A DNA stretch of 64,000 bases from NCBI GenBank assembly GCA_023374045.1, contig CM041780.1, forward strand, positions 35,073,765 through 35,137,764, in the 5' to 3' direction. The stretch comes from Limonium bicolor (taxonomy: Eukaryota > Streptophyta > Magnoliopsida > Caryophyllales > Plumbaginaceae). A program made the position numbers and the translations under genes. The first letter of the stretch is position 1. The number at the start of each line of letters is the position of its first letter. Shown piece after piece: positions 31,457 through 43,600 of this stretch. The notes beneath the pieces were generated by a model. That model searched no databases. It was not told the origin of the DNA and saw nothing but the letters and a program-made list of their open reading frames with translations.

Positions 31457-33485
31457 TAAACTGAAATACCCCAACCTTAATGTGTTAATTAATTATGTAA
31501 TTATGATTTTCCAAGGGTAATTAAGTCCTTAAGAATTTTGGTAAAAAGAATAAATCCAAAAGAAACAAGAAAAAAACGCTTAAAAAGTGAAAAACGCTAA
31601 TTGAGCGTTAAGTGACCCTAAGAGGAATATGACCTCGACAAGAGTATTAAATGGATTTTAAAGGCGTAATAAGGCCTAAATAATATATGGGAACAAGTTC
31701 CGAAGAAAACGGATCCAAAAAATATATTAAATATTAAAACGCTAATAAAGTTTTAGCGCATGTTTTTCGAGAAACCCCGGAAACGTGACTTTAAGTGGTC
31801 AAACGAACCCGTAAAAATTATAGTTGACTATATAACTATAATTAAACATTAATGGGAGCTTAATAACCATTAAAATTGATTAAACGAGAAAATTCCAGAA
31901 AACGGGCCCGGTTAGTGAATAGTGCTAAACCGGTAAAATAACGAGCGTTTTCTGTAAAAGATGAAAAACACTCACTCCAGCTCACATGTATAAGTGGGAC
32001 CGGTTTTAAAATAAAAATCAGCTCACCCACACTCAATTAGCTAGTTTATTTGTTAAAGAACAAAAAAAATGAAGAAAAGAAAAAAGTAAAAGTACAAAAG
32101 TACTTTTCCTTCCCTCTCTCCTCACTTTTCTCTCTCTCTCTCTCTTCCTCTTTCTCCTTCCCCACCGTATCCTCTCTTCTCCTCCTCCCTTCTCTGGCGA
32201 TTTTTGCAGCCCTCCAATGGCTACTATCCTTCCTTCCTCCATTCTCTTGCTCACCCAAGCTACATCCAAGCTCCAAATCCAAAAATAATTACATATTTGA
32301 ACTCCTCTCATCACCCTCTATCTTCCTCTCTTTTTGAAATTACAAAGGGAGTGTTCATCCCCATGGGGTTTTTCCATTTGAAGAGAAAATGACATCAAAA
32401 GATAGCTTGGAGTCTCCTCTTTCAAACAAGGTAAAAAGTTTCAAGAGAAAATCTCATTTTCCCCATTTTCTTGCCTTGGCCGATTTTGGCTACATCTTAT
32501 ACCTTGTTTTCTTCTTGTTTTGGAGCTTTGGTTCAACCCTCCAATGGTGGTGGAACCCCCTTCTTGATTCAAGGGGTAAACCCCTCTTAAAAACTCCACA
32601 AGGTAAACCCTAACTTTGTGTTTTAAGCCCTTTGATTGAATTTAAACTTTCTAAGGGTTTAGGTGATTAATTGAGTAGGTTTTTTGTGTTTCTTGAATGT
32701 TGGGATGGAGTTTGGAAACTCCATTCCCACTTGACCGAAAATGAGAAGAGGAGGGGCAAGAGAAGAACCAAAAGAGAACTTGTGAAATTAAGGTAAGAAA
32801 TCTACCTCAAGGCTTGTTTTGAATTGCTTAAGGTTTTGAGATGGGTAATCAAATTAATGAACCCAAATTATGAGTTGGAATCTATGTGGGGGAGTGTGTA
32901 AAATTGATTTAAGAGATAATTGTGAACTCGTGTTGATTTAAGAGGCTAAGTGCCAATGCATTTGATTTTGGAGCTATATTGTGTTTGTTTAGAAATTTTG
33001 AGGATATATCATGCTCTGATAGAGCCCTTGTGGGTTTGGCTAGATTAGGTTTGAAAAATGATGACAAGATGAGGATTGGGAGATGCTAAGTTTATGGGGA
33101 GGTTATGGTGAAATTTTGGTAGAAAATGAGTGTTTTGGTTGGCTTGGTGAATGGGAGAACCTTGGTGTTTGTAGTGTTGAGTAGGGAGGTTTAATAGCCT
33201 TGAAATGGCATTTGGGAGGCTAGGAAGTGAAGGACGAAAATCTGTAGCAATTTACATGGAAGGAGTTAGAAATGCATGAGAATGCAAATTGCAAGATGTG
33301 AGGATTTGGTTTTGTTGAATTCAATCAAGAATTGGGTAACAAGTTGAGATGAGGATTTAAGCAAGTTTAGGAGGTCATACTAGTGTTAGAATATCTAATT
33401 ACATGTAGGAAGGTAGGGACAACAATGGGTGAAGAGAACAAGTTGAACAAGGCTTGAAAATGCATAAGGAGCATTTCTGTAGCTT

Positions 33486-33742
33486 TGGTCCGGGACTTAG
33501 TTAATGGTTGAAGTCCCGGACCACATATCAAAAAGGGGCTGAGGATTCTTGCAAGACTTGGTCCGGTACTTAGGTTAGTACAAAGTACTGGACCACCCCC
33601 TTAAATACCCCGGAGAGTTTTTGCCTAGAATGGTCCGGGACTTAGGACTTGCATGAAGTCCCGGACCACCCCTATTAAAAAGGCCGAGACCGAACAACAG
33701 TGTTGGTCCGGGACCTAGGGTCTGGACCAGGTCCCGGACCAC
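33486..33742 (+). repeat. Four-unit hairpin array in the LARD 5' LTR
   Basis: Units at 33486, 33559, 33631 and about 33704 each fold as TGGTCCGGGACTT paired with AAGTCCCGGACCA. Unit 2 has GGTACTT against AAGTACT, and unit 4 has GGGACCT against AGGTCCC. These paired changes on both arms keep the stems. The copy in the 3' LTR is at 42622-42878. Confidence 0.88.
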
Positions 33743-35139
33743 CCCCAGAATTCACCCGTATGTGTTGTTAAGTGGCTAAAAGGTGGGGGATTGATGGGTA
33801 TTGGTCTTGGATGATGTTTAGGAGTTGTTTGTGACTTACAAAGGTCCTAAGAGGTATAAACAAGTGTTGGAAGTGAGTGAGTAAGTTAAGGAATTAAGTA
33901 CACTAAGTTAAACCGTAATAACGGGATAACGGGGTAAGTATGGGAGTAATAGAAGTTTACATACTGTAAGACTTTGTTGTTAATAAAACATTTGAAATGT
34001 TATCAGTTGTTCAAAAACTACCCAGGAAGCGTGAGATGACGCATTGGAGTGAACCCTCGGGAACACGGTAGAGTAACCCATGGTGTAAGGTATGGTTTTC
34101 TTGCAACCTGTGTCCTACCGGGTTATACCGGCTTGTATGCCAATGTGTTTTTCTGCGTGTTTGCCACCTTGCAAGATAAATCATGAAATGAGTTTATAGT
34201 AATTCATTATTGTGGCGTAATTAGTTCCGATACCGTTTAACCTAATTATGTGTTGAATAATAGTTAACCGACCTTAGGTTCACATAAGAGATCGGTATTC
34301 GGAATAAACGTCCCAACCCACGGGAACGTTCTAACTACGGCTATCCGTGTGTTAGTGTATGTTGTGATTAAGTGTGATGTATGTGACTAGCTTAGTATGT
34401 TGTTGTTATTGGATACTGTTATCCGTGTTGTTGAAATGGGATGCGATTTCCTTGTGTGATTAACAGGGTTAGTAAAACTATGTGATGTATGTATGTGATA
34501 AGTTCCATAAAGGAACCTTTAACTAATAAGTATATGTTATGTATGGTGAGGAATCCGGTCGTTCCGGTCGCGCGTGTTGTTTGGGAGTTGATGTATATAT
34601 GTGAATTAACTCCCATCCTGTTATGTTAAGGGTTGCTTTCCTTCATTGGATTTCGACCTCCCATTAGCTTAGCCAAAGCTTACCTACCCAACTTCCAATC
34701 GGGTAGGGGGAAATCATGTGTAATGTTGGTAGGGTGTTGATGCCTAAGTTCGCTTCGACTCCCTCTTTATTATGTTACAGTTGTTTTTCCTCCTTGAATT
34801 ACAACCACCCACAAGCTTAACCAAGGCTTACCTACCTCATCATTATTGGAGCTAGGGGGAAACTGTGCAAGGTGTGATCGGTCCTATATGAGGCCGCCAC
34901 ACCTAAGTAAAGAAAATGTATGTATGTTGTGCTCGGGCTTATATCACCCCGGCACTCCCTAAGTAAAGGTTATGTTCTCTAAGAAGAATGGAATTAAGTT
35001 TGTGTATGTTATTATGTGAAATGTGTTGCTATGTTGTGTGTGCAAACCTTGTGGTTGTGTTCTATTAACGGATGTGTGTAATGTGTGCATGTTTTAAATA
35101 AAATCAACCGCATGCTAAGACGACAATTAGTTGTGCGTG

Positions 35140-35235
35140 GCCCGGTAGCATGCGGGCTGCGGGATTACCATACCAGCAAAGGTGCTGAGCCCCTTGGGGG
35201 CCACCCTTTTCTTCCTTTTCTATATCAGGTACAAG
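35140..35235 (+). promoter_or_regulatory. Three-hairpin LTR module, LARD 5' LTR
   Basis: Stem GCCCG/CGGGC with TAGC in the loop (35140-35157); stem CAGCA/TGCTG (35174-35187); stem GCCCC/GGGGC (35189-35201). Then a CT-rich tract and CAGGTACAAGGAG (from 35226). The copy in the 3' LTR is at 44302-44361 and onward. Confidence 0.62.
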
Positions 35236-35588
35236 GAGCTGGTAGCCGTTCGAGAGTAGGACGGGGTAGTTATTTGTACGTGGTAGTCATGAGAATTGTG
35301 GATGTATTGTAGGTGTAGTAAGACCGAATTTGTATCGGCGTTAGTTGGAAGATACTCGGTACAGTTGTAATGTAAGTGTATAATGAATGTTGAACATGGA
35401 ACGGGATTAATGTTTAGTTGCTCGGGAGTTTAGTCCATCAGACCGGTATGATGTATGTATGTTAGCCTTGTTAGTCACGTGGGTGGCTAATGGCGTGTAA
35501 CACCAAGGAGTTAAGTTATGTTGTGAGTTATGATTTCCGCTGCAAGTGTTGTTAAGTGTGTTGTTTGTAGTTGGGGTGTTACAAAAAG

Positions 35589-35600
35589 TGGTATCAGAGC
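35589..35600 (+). other. Primer-binding site of the LARD
   Basis: TGGTATCAGAGC, complementary to initiator tRNA-Met, five bases after the 5' LTR end. Confidence 0.92.
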
Positions 35601-38600
35601 GAAGTATTGCTCTGATGACTGAATTACCGAGCTTAGGAAGTACCGAGTTAGGAGTTTAAGACCTTGGGTTAAGGGTTGAGTGATAGCGTGAGAAGTACGC
35701 TAGTTAGGAAATACCAGTGGGTACTGGATACCTACAATATCCATCCCGCCCTCCACAAACCCTATTTTATAACTCGGAAAGAACTCCAGAGAGATGGAAG
35801 TCCTCTCTTACTCGGGAATACCCAATCTGGCTATATTTAAGTGTCCTTATAAGTATGGATAACCTGTCATATGGTAGATTCCGAAAGGTGTGAATTCCGA
35901 AGACGGTCTCGATCTTAACAATGTCTGCCGCATGAGGTAGCGAAAAGTAAAGGATCTTAAGCATAAGAAAATAGAATTTCCGGCAACCTGGGTCGACATG
36001 CAGAGCAGTCGAGGACAACCAGCTTGCAACGCACCAATTGTGCAACCGGCAAGAAGTGAAGTAATGAAACCCGAGGCGAGTGTCTGCGGGACTACAAATG
36101 TTAACTAATACACCAACGGTATACCAACCGATTAAAGAACTACAAGGTAGTACGAGGAGGATACAATACTAAGTAAAAAGGGGTCTCCCAGATGGGAAAC
36201 ACCCTAGTAATGGTCATCATGTGAAGACAGTGAGGAATACCCAGGAGATTTACTGCTAAGGCTGTAAGATTAAGCAAGGGCCAGCAAGGCCAATGATGTT
36301 AAAGCGGGTGAAAGCAGTACCGCAACCAATGTATATTGAACCAGTAACCAGTTAGCATGGCGCACTTGCCATGGCAAGAGCTGCTACAACAAGGCTGACG
36401 GGAAATTTTTAGCAACTACAAAGTACTTAGTACAGTACCATGGAGTTAAGTGACATCATCATAACTGTGGAAAGGCTTAGCAGCCTGACCTCTGTAATTG
36501 GAAATACACCAGTCAGCAAAAAGCTAGACTTGGTTAAGGCGAGAGAATATTGTGAAGCCACGAAAATTTTCTTTCAACCTAAATTTATTTTCAACTCTTT
36601 TTCCAAAACCAAATTTTCTTTCAAACCCAACCTGTTTTAATTCTTCTTTTAAAACCAGACCAGAAGACCTACACGGGCCTCAGTGCCACATGGTAGGTAA
36701 GTTTTACCCAGTTACTTTTAAAATAACCAGATGGAAACCGGTAAACCCAAGGGTAACAACCCGAGGAATGGAGTGAGTTCATAATAATACAACAGTGGAT
36801 ACATTTCCCTTGATAAGTTCGGAAGCATGGAATGCATATTATCACAGGATAATATAAGAGGAGTTGACAACAGAATACTTCACCTAGGCGTATGACGGGC
36901 ACTACAAGTGTACCAACAGTAATGTGGGACGACCGCACTCCGATAGGAGCTTGTGGGCCTAACAAACCTTCTTATGGGGTAGTCGGGTAAGTAGCAATGT
37001 ATCAGTAGGATACCCCATGTATGTATACAAGTAGAGTCTGGAACACGGGAAGTAGTCGACTTCATACTACAGTCCGAAGTAAAAGTCAGACAAGAGTAAT
37101 AAACTACCATCGAATGGTTGAAGTAAAGGAACCCAGTTAAGTTAAGAGGACTAAAGGGATTAGTGAGTTATTGCGAGGAAATGTTTAAGAATCTAGAAGT
37201 GTGAAGTGCACTGACTAGTAAGTAAAGACATCGCATACGTCTCAAGGATCTGGATGGATGAACACAATAGCTGGAGTATGTACCCAGCCTATATATTATA
37301 TGGTGAGGCAGATGCCTACTATGGATATGTTGATGTGCAATGATCGGGATGAGACTCCCGAGATGATCACTAGAGATATCAATCTCACTAAGGAGAATAT
37401 TCAACCCAGCAAAGAACATGGGGCGAAGTAGAAATTAAACATACCAATGAGTGCAAGCCAGATGAAAAGGCATAACCTAATAACACCCAGGAGTTAACCT
37501 TAAAAGGGTGTTTGGGTCAACAATGGTTGAACAGATACGTGACAGAAACGCAAAGGCTGAAATTAACACCAAGTTTAAACACAAGTCGTCAGAGGGAAAT
37601 CTGACATCTTTGAAGGGGCATCCCACGAAAGGAACCGTGATACTACGACCTTGTCATGGAGTCCAATACCAATCTAAACCATGTAATGTGTGTGGACAGC
37701 CTACAACAGGCAGAGCTCGGGGCAATAAGGCTTAAAGGCCATAAATCGAATGTGTTAAAAAATGTTATTGATCACAGAAGTTTACGTTATATAAGTAAGT
37801 AAGCGGATAACGAACCACTACTTAAAGTGTGGGGACACCTCTTGATATTGTGAGACCGCAACAGTGGTGGTTATGTGAACTAAATTCAGGGAATGTGTAT
37901 TCGTACCAGTTGTGCAGACGGAAAGGGTGATAAGCCTAATGGCAACCACCATAGGTGTGGGATGCTAGATGTGTAATGAACAACGCTCAAGGAGCATAGA
38001 GGCTCGAAGAGTAGAGTATTCAGCAGTCAGCCGAATAACTGGCAAAACACAGTGTAATAGCGGAAGCTAATATAATAGTGGATGTAGTGTAAGTTAATGT
38101 TATACAATGAGTAAGAGCACGGTGCGCAGTAAGCGACCGTTGCATAAGTATTGTTAAATAATAATGTGGCAAATAAGACTAGTTATCAGTGAAACTCAAT
38201 GGGCATACAAGGTAAGTGACAACAAACCGACTGGGCAATAAGCCAATGGTCGATACTATGTGATAAGGAACACAATGTGAATTCCTATTGCAATCGCATA
38301 AGAGATTTACTGTCAAGAGTTTACGCCTCTACACTCTCTATGACTGAGTGTTTTGGTATTGCACTTGCGCGGTAATGATCGAGTGTGATAGCTAGGAAGT
38401 TTGGGTAATGTCAATTGTGATGGAGGAACAAGAATCATGGTGTGATAAAACCGATGCATAAGAGAAGCACGGTCGTACCATTCAAAGGGTACCTTGGCAT
38501 AAGTGTCTACAATAACATGATTGTTAAATATCGGTATGGAATATACCTCAAGTGTTGGAAATAAACGACAGAGTACTACACAATCGGTAGTAGCTCGAAC

Positions 38601-40596
38601 GTAACCGACAGTAAGTTGGAAGAAATTAAGCAAATCAGTGTGGAATACAGTAAATTATTATGGAAGTAAATAGAAAGTTTTGTAACTCACCGAGTTCGCT
38701 CATGGTAAGAAATACCACGCGTCGGTTGAGAAATCGTTATTACCAAGATGAAGGTGATAATCGAAGATATACAATACAGTAAGAATAATGAAGGGGGCAA
38801 ACTAAGCTCGAAGTTATCAACAGTCGCGCAGCAGAAACTAGTTAGCCAGCGATTCAAGAGTTGGATGTGCGTTGTGAACATGAGTGAATGGCAATTATTA
38901 ACGCCTAGAAGTTCATAGGCCAGAATCAAAACTGTTATGAATTAAATAAGCTCTCAGGAGAATTCTTGGTTAGGGACTAAAACCGCCAATATGGCTAAGA
39001 TACTCAACCAGAAACATTGTATAATAAACCACGTGGAGATACAACACTTCACGACGGTAGGACGTTATAAACCAGTGATTAAGTGATTGATTACATGGGC
39101 GTAATCCCTTTTAAGGGGGGTAGAGCGCAAAACCACTTAATGTCTGTTACCGTACAAGTGTACGTGAACTATGGTGTGCATAACACAAATGATTTGTTTG
39201 ATGATTGGTGCGTGTGCTACATAAACATACGCATTCATTCATGGTTTAATTGTGGTAATTGCGCACAGAAGATGCGAACACCATTGTGATAAGTATGTTG
39301 TTTTGTTAACGAATGTGTGTGAAAGTATAAGTATAAGGGAGTAGGAAAACTCCCGGGGAACTGAACCCCGACAGTATATGTTCATATAATACTAAATGTA
39401 AAACCGTGTATTTTATTTTGATAAAAGTATATATATATATACAGTATTGTGATTTATGAAGAGGTATCACACCGACATAGAACCTAGTGGGAATTAAATT
39501 CCCTAGGTAACTTGGATTAAGTGGAATCTGGATGATGATTGATAGACGGAGTTCTATCCCTTGGAGATGTAATGATTATGACTAGATGGATTAAAAAGAT
39601 AGAAAATGGTACATGCTTGAATTAGTTTTGTTTGAAAAGGAAGTGGGAGGTGAAACTTGATTATCATGAGATCAAGGGAAGCCGAACACAAATTGGGGTG
39701 GAAAGATAGTTCAACTCGGATGCTGATCACATTAGGGTTGGATGATTCTTGAAACTCCCTATAAGTGGTCACAAATAATCACATCAAGAATGAGATGCAG
39801 TTAACAATAATTGGACTTGGAGTTGTATGGTGTTTTCAAAAGAATTTTAAATTGGTGGTTTCAAATTTGCAATTGGTATTTTCAAGACTTCAATAAATAT
39901 TTTTAAGATCCTTAAGTGGATTTTCAATTAATATCCTTCCAATAAAGGATTTCATTATACTTAACCTCATATAGAGTATTTTCGTATTACTTGCTCACGA
40001 GCTGAGGATGTATGAGCCGTTGTCTTCGGACCGGTGACATGAGAAGTATATTTTAAAGATGTATGCAATTGTTTTGATCTCCCAAAGGAACGGGGACCAG
40101 AAGGTGTCCATCGCGACCGGGTTCTGCGGGATCACAGTGTATATGTACTCAACATGGGTCTCGAACCCATGAAGAGATGGAAAAGGAATTTCTGGTTGAT
40201 ATACATGCTATGACATGTTGTGTGGTATGTGTAACAATTATTATTTTGACCTCGAGTCCTAATGTGATTGAATTCCGAAAGTGTTATGTTACCTAGACCA
40301 TGTGTCTAAAGGTTGTTATGTTATCAAGACCTGGGTGTCTAAATGTTGTTATGTTACGCAGACCTCAAGTCTAAGGGTTGTTATGTTAGTACAATGTTGT
40401 TAAGGTACCCGGACCATTAAGTCCGAGGATACTATATAAGTATGTTATGTCATGTTATGTACGTATGGATGTGTTACCCGGACCGTTAAGTCCGAGGTTG
40501 TGATGTAAAGTATGTTTGTTATGGAAGTTTATGTTACAAGTAATCCCCGTATTCTAACCAATGATGTGTGGGAAGTGTGAACTTCGAGGACGAAGT
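35601..40596 (+). other. Noncoding internal region of the LARD
   Basis: About 5 kb with only short scattered reading frames (longest about 105 codons) and none of the gag, protease, RT, RNase H or integrase motifs that are easy to see in A, B and D. A stretch at 38315-38370 (tgagtgttttggtattgc) matches the A/B LTRs near 27880 and 51645. A hairpin repeat series lies near the 3' end. Composition is balanced rather than AT-rich. It may act as packaging RNA; I see no other content. Confidence 0.75.
40248..40497 (+). repeat. Series of short hairpin repeats near the LARD 3' end
   Basis: Six degenerate units, each a small stem followed by a T/G-rich spacer such as ggttgttatgttac. Stems change from GAC/GTC through AGAC/GTCT (three units) to CGGAC/GTCCG (two units), always paired. 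Confidence 0.7.
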
Positions 40597-40610
40597 TCTT
40601 TTAAGGGCGG
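40597..40610 (+). other. Polypurine tract of the LARD
   Basis: Tcttttaagggcgg just before the 3' LTR. It is the same form as the A/B tract (cttttaaggggg), with one C interruption. Confidence 0.7.
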
Positions 40611-40615
40611 TAGAT

Positions 40616-43600
40616 TGAAATACCCCAAACCTTAATGTGTTAATTAATTATGTAATTATGATTTTCCAAGGGTAATTAAGTCCTTAAGAATTTTGGTAAA
40701 AAGAATAAATCCAAAAGAAACAAGAAAAACGCTTAAAAAGTGAAAAACGCTAATTGAGCGTTAAGTGACCCTAAGAGGAATATGACCTCGACAAGAGTAT
40801 TAAATGGATTTTAAAGGCGTAATAAGGCCTAAATTATATGGGAACAAGTTCCGAAGAAAACGGATCCAAATAATATATTAAAACGCTAATAAAGTTTTAG
40901 CGCACGTTTTTCGAGAAAACCCGGAAACGTGACTTTAAGTGGTCAAGAACCCGTAAAAATTATAGTTGACTATATAACTATAATTAAACATTAATGGGAG
41001 CTTAATAACCATTAAAATTGATTAAACGAGAAAATTCCAGAAAACGGGCCCGGTTAGTGAATAGTGCTAAACCGGGTAAAATAACGAGCATTTTCTGTAA
41101 AAGATGAAAAACGCTCCAGCTCACATGTATAAGTGGGACCGGTTTTAAAATAAAAATCAGCTCACCCACACTCAATTAGCTAGTTTATTTGTTAAAGAAC
41201 AAAAAAAATGAAGAAAAGAAAAAGTAAAAGTACAAAAGTACTTTTCCGTCCCTCTCTCCTCACTTTTCTCCTATCTCTCTTTCCTTTTCTCCTTCCCCAC
41301 CGTATCCTCTCTTCTCCTTCCTCCCTTCTCTGGCGATTTTTGCAGCCCTCCAATGGCTACTCTCCTTCCTTCCTTCTCTTGCTCACCCAAGCTACATCCA
41401 AGCTCCAAATCAAAAAATAATTACATATTTGAACTCCTCTCATCACCCTCTATCTTCCTCTCTTTTCGAAATTTCAAAGGGATGAGTTTCATCCCCATGG
41501 GTTTTTCCTATTTGAAGAGAAAATGACATCAAAAGATAGCTTGGAGTCTCCTCTTTCAAACAAGTAAAAAGTTTCAAGAGAAAATCTCATTTTCCCCATT
41601 TTCTTGCCTTGGCTGATTTTGGCATACTTCTTATACCTTGTTTTCTTCTTGTTTTGGAGCTTTGGTTCAACCCTCCAATGGTGGTGGAACCCCCTTCTTG
41701 ATTCAAGGGGTAAAACCCCTCTTAAAAACTCCACAAGGTAAACCCTAACTTTGTGTTTTAAGCCCTTTGATTGAATTAAAAATTTCTAAGGGTTTAGGTG
41801 ATTAATTGAGTACGTTTTTGTGTTTCTTGAATGTTGGGATGGAGTTTGGAAACTCCATTCCCACTTGACCGAAAATGAGAAGAGGAGGGGCAAGAGAAGA
41901 ACCAAAAGAGAACTTGTGAAATTAAGGTAAGAAATCTACCTCAAGGCTTGTTTTGAATGGCTTAAGGTTTTGAGATGGGTATTCAAATTAATGAACCCAA
42001 ATTATGAGTTGGAATCTATGTGGGGGAGTGTGTAAAATTGATTTAAGAGATAATTGTGAACTCGTGTTGATTTAAGAGGCTAAGTGCCAATGCATTTGAT
42101 TTTGGAGCTATATTGTTGTTTAATGAAATTTTGAGGATATATCATGCTCTGATAGAGCCCTTGTGGGTTTGGCTAGATTAGGTTTGAAAAATGATGACAA
42201 GATGAGTTTGGGAGATGCTAAGTTTATGGGGAGGTTATGGCGAAATTTTGGTAGAAAATGAGTGTTTTAATGTTGGCTTGGTGAATGGGAGAACCTTGGT
42301 GTTTGTAGTGTTGAGTAGGGAGGTTTAATAGCCTTGAAATGGCATTTGGGAGGCTAGGAAGTGAAGGACGAAAATCTGTAGCAATTTACATGGAAGGAGT
42401 TAGAAATGCATGAGAATGCAAATTGTAAGATGTGAGGATTTGGTTTTGTTGAATTCAATCAAGAATTGGGTAACAAGTTGAGATGATGATTTAAGCAAGT
42501 TTAAGAGGTCATACTAGTGTTAGAATATATCTAATTACATGTAGGAAGGTAGGGACAACAATGGGTGAAGAGAACAAGTTGAACAAGGCTTGAAAATGCA
42601 TAAGGAGCATTTCTGTAGCTTTGGTCCGGGACTTAGTTAATGGTTGAAGTCCCGGACCACATATCAAAAAGGGGCCAAGGATTCTTGCAAGACTTGGTCC
42701 GGTACTTAGGTTATGTACAAAGTACCGGATCACCCCCTTAAATACCCCCGAGAGTTTTGCCTAGAATGGTCCGGGACTTAGGACTTGCATGAAGTCCCAG
42801 ACCACCCCTATTAAAAAGGCCGAGACCGAACAGAAGTGTTGGTCCGGGACCTAGGGTCCGGACCAGGTCCCGGACCACCCCAGAATTCGCCCGTATGTGT
42901 TGTTAAGTGGCTAAAAGGTGGGGGGTTAATGGGTATTGGTCTTGGATGATGTTTAGGAATTGTTTGGTGACTTACAAAGGTCCTAAGAGGTATAAACAAG
43001 TGTTGGAAGTGAGTGAGTAAGTTAAGGAATTAAGTACACTAAGTTAAACCGTAATAACGGGATAACGGGTTAAGTGTGAGAGTAATAGAAGTTTACATAC
43101 TGTAAGACTTTGTTGTTAATAAAACATTTGAAATGTTATCAGTTGTTCAAAAACTACCCGGGAAGCATGAGATGACGCGTTGGAGTGAACCCTCGGGAAC
43201 ACGGTAGAGTAACCCATGGTGTAAGGTATGGTTTTTCTTGCAACCTGTGTCCTACCGGGTTACACCGGCTTGTATGCCAATGTGTTTTTCTGCGTGTTTG
43301 CCACCTTGCAAGATAAAGCATGAAATGAGTTTATAGTAATTCATTATTGTGGCGTAATTAATTCCGATACCGTTTAACCTTAATTATGTGTTGAATAATA
43401 GTTAACCGACCTTAGGTTCACATAAGAGATCGGTATTCGGTATAAACGTCCCAACCCATGGGAACGTTCTAACTACGGTTATCCGTGTTTTAGTGTATGT
43501 TGTGATTAAGTGTGATGTATGTGACTTGCTTAGTATGTTGTTGTTATTGGATACTGTTATCCGTGTTGTTGAAATGGGATGCGATTTCCCTTATGTGATT

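Larger units (their letters stand above)
31462..35583 (+). mobile_element. 5' LTR of the LARD (4122 bp)
   Basis: Begins TGAAATACCCCAACCTTAA, ends GGGGTGTTACA. It has a CT-rich leader-like stretch (32100-32190, many TCTCTC), a conserved small reading frame (32363-32392), a mid-LTR hairpin array and the hairpin module at 35140-35235. Sequence near the start (gtttttcgag, gtgactttaag) and end matches the family D LTR. No gene. Confidence 0.9.

Noticed and set aside
32046..32314. Minus-strand basic, glutamate/lysine-rich frames in the LARD LTR
   Set aside because: Antisense of the CT-rich leader tract; low complexity and repeated as a shadow in the other LTR.
37508..37735. Possible zinc-knuckle protein in the LARD interior (CNVCG)
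   Set aside because: Only one C-x2-C pair; no histidine and final cysteine at zinc-knuckle spacing, and no gag sequence around it.
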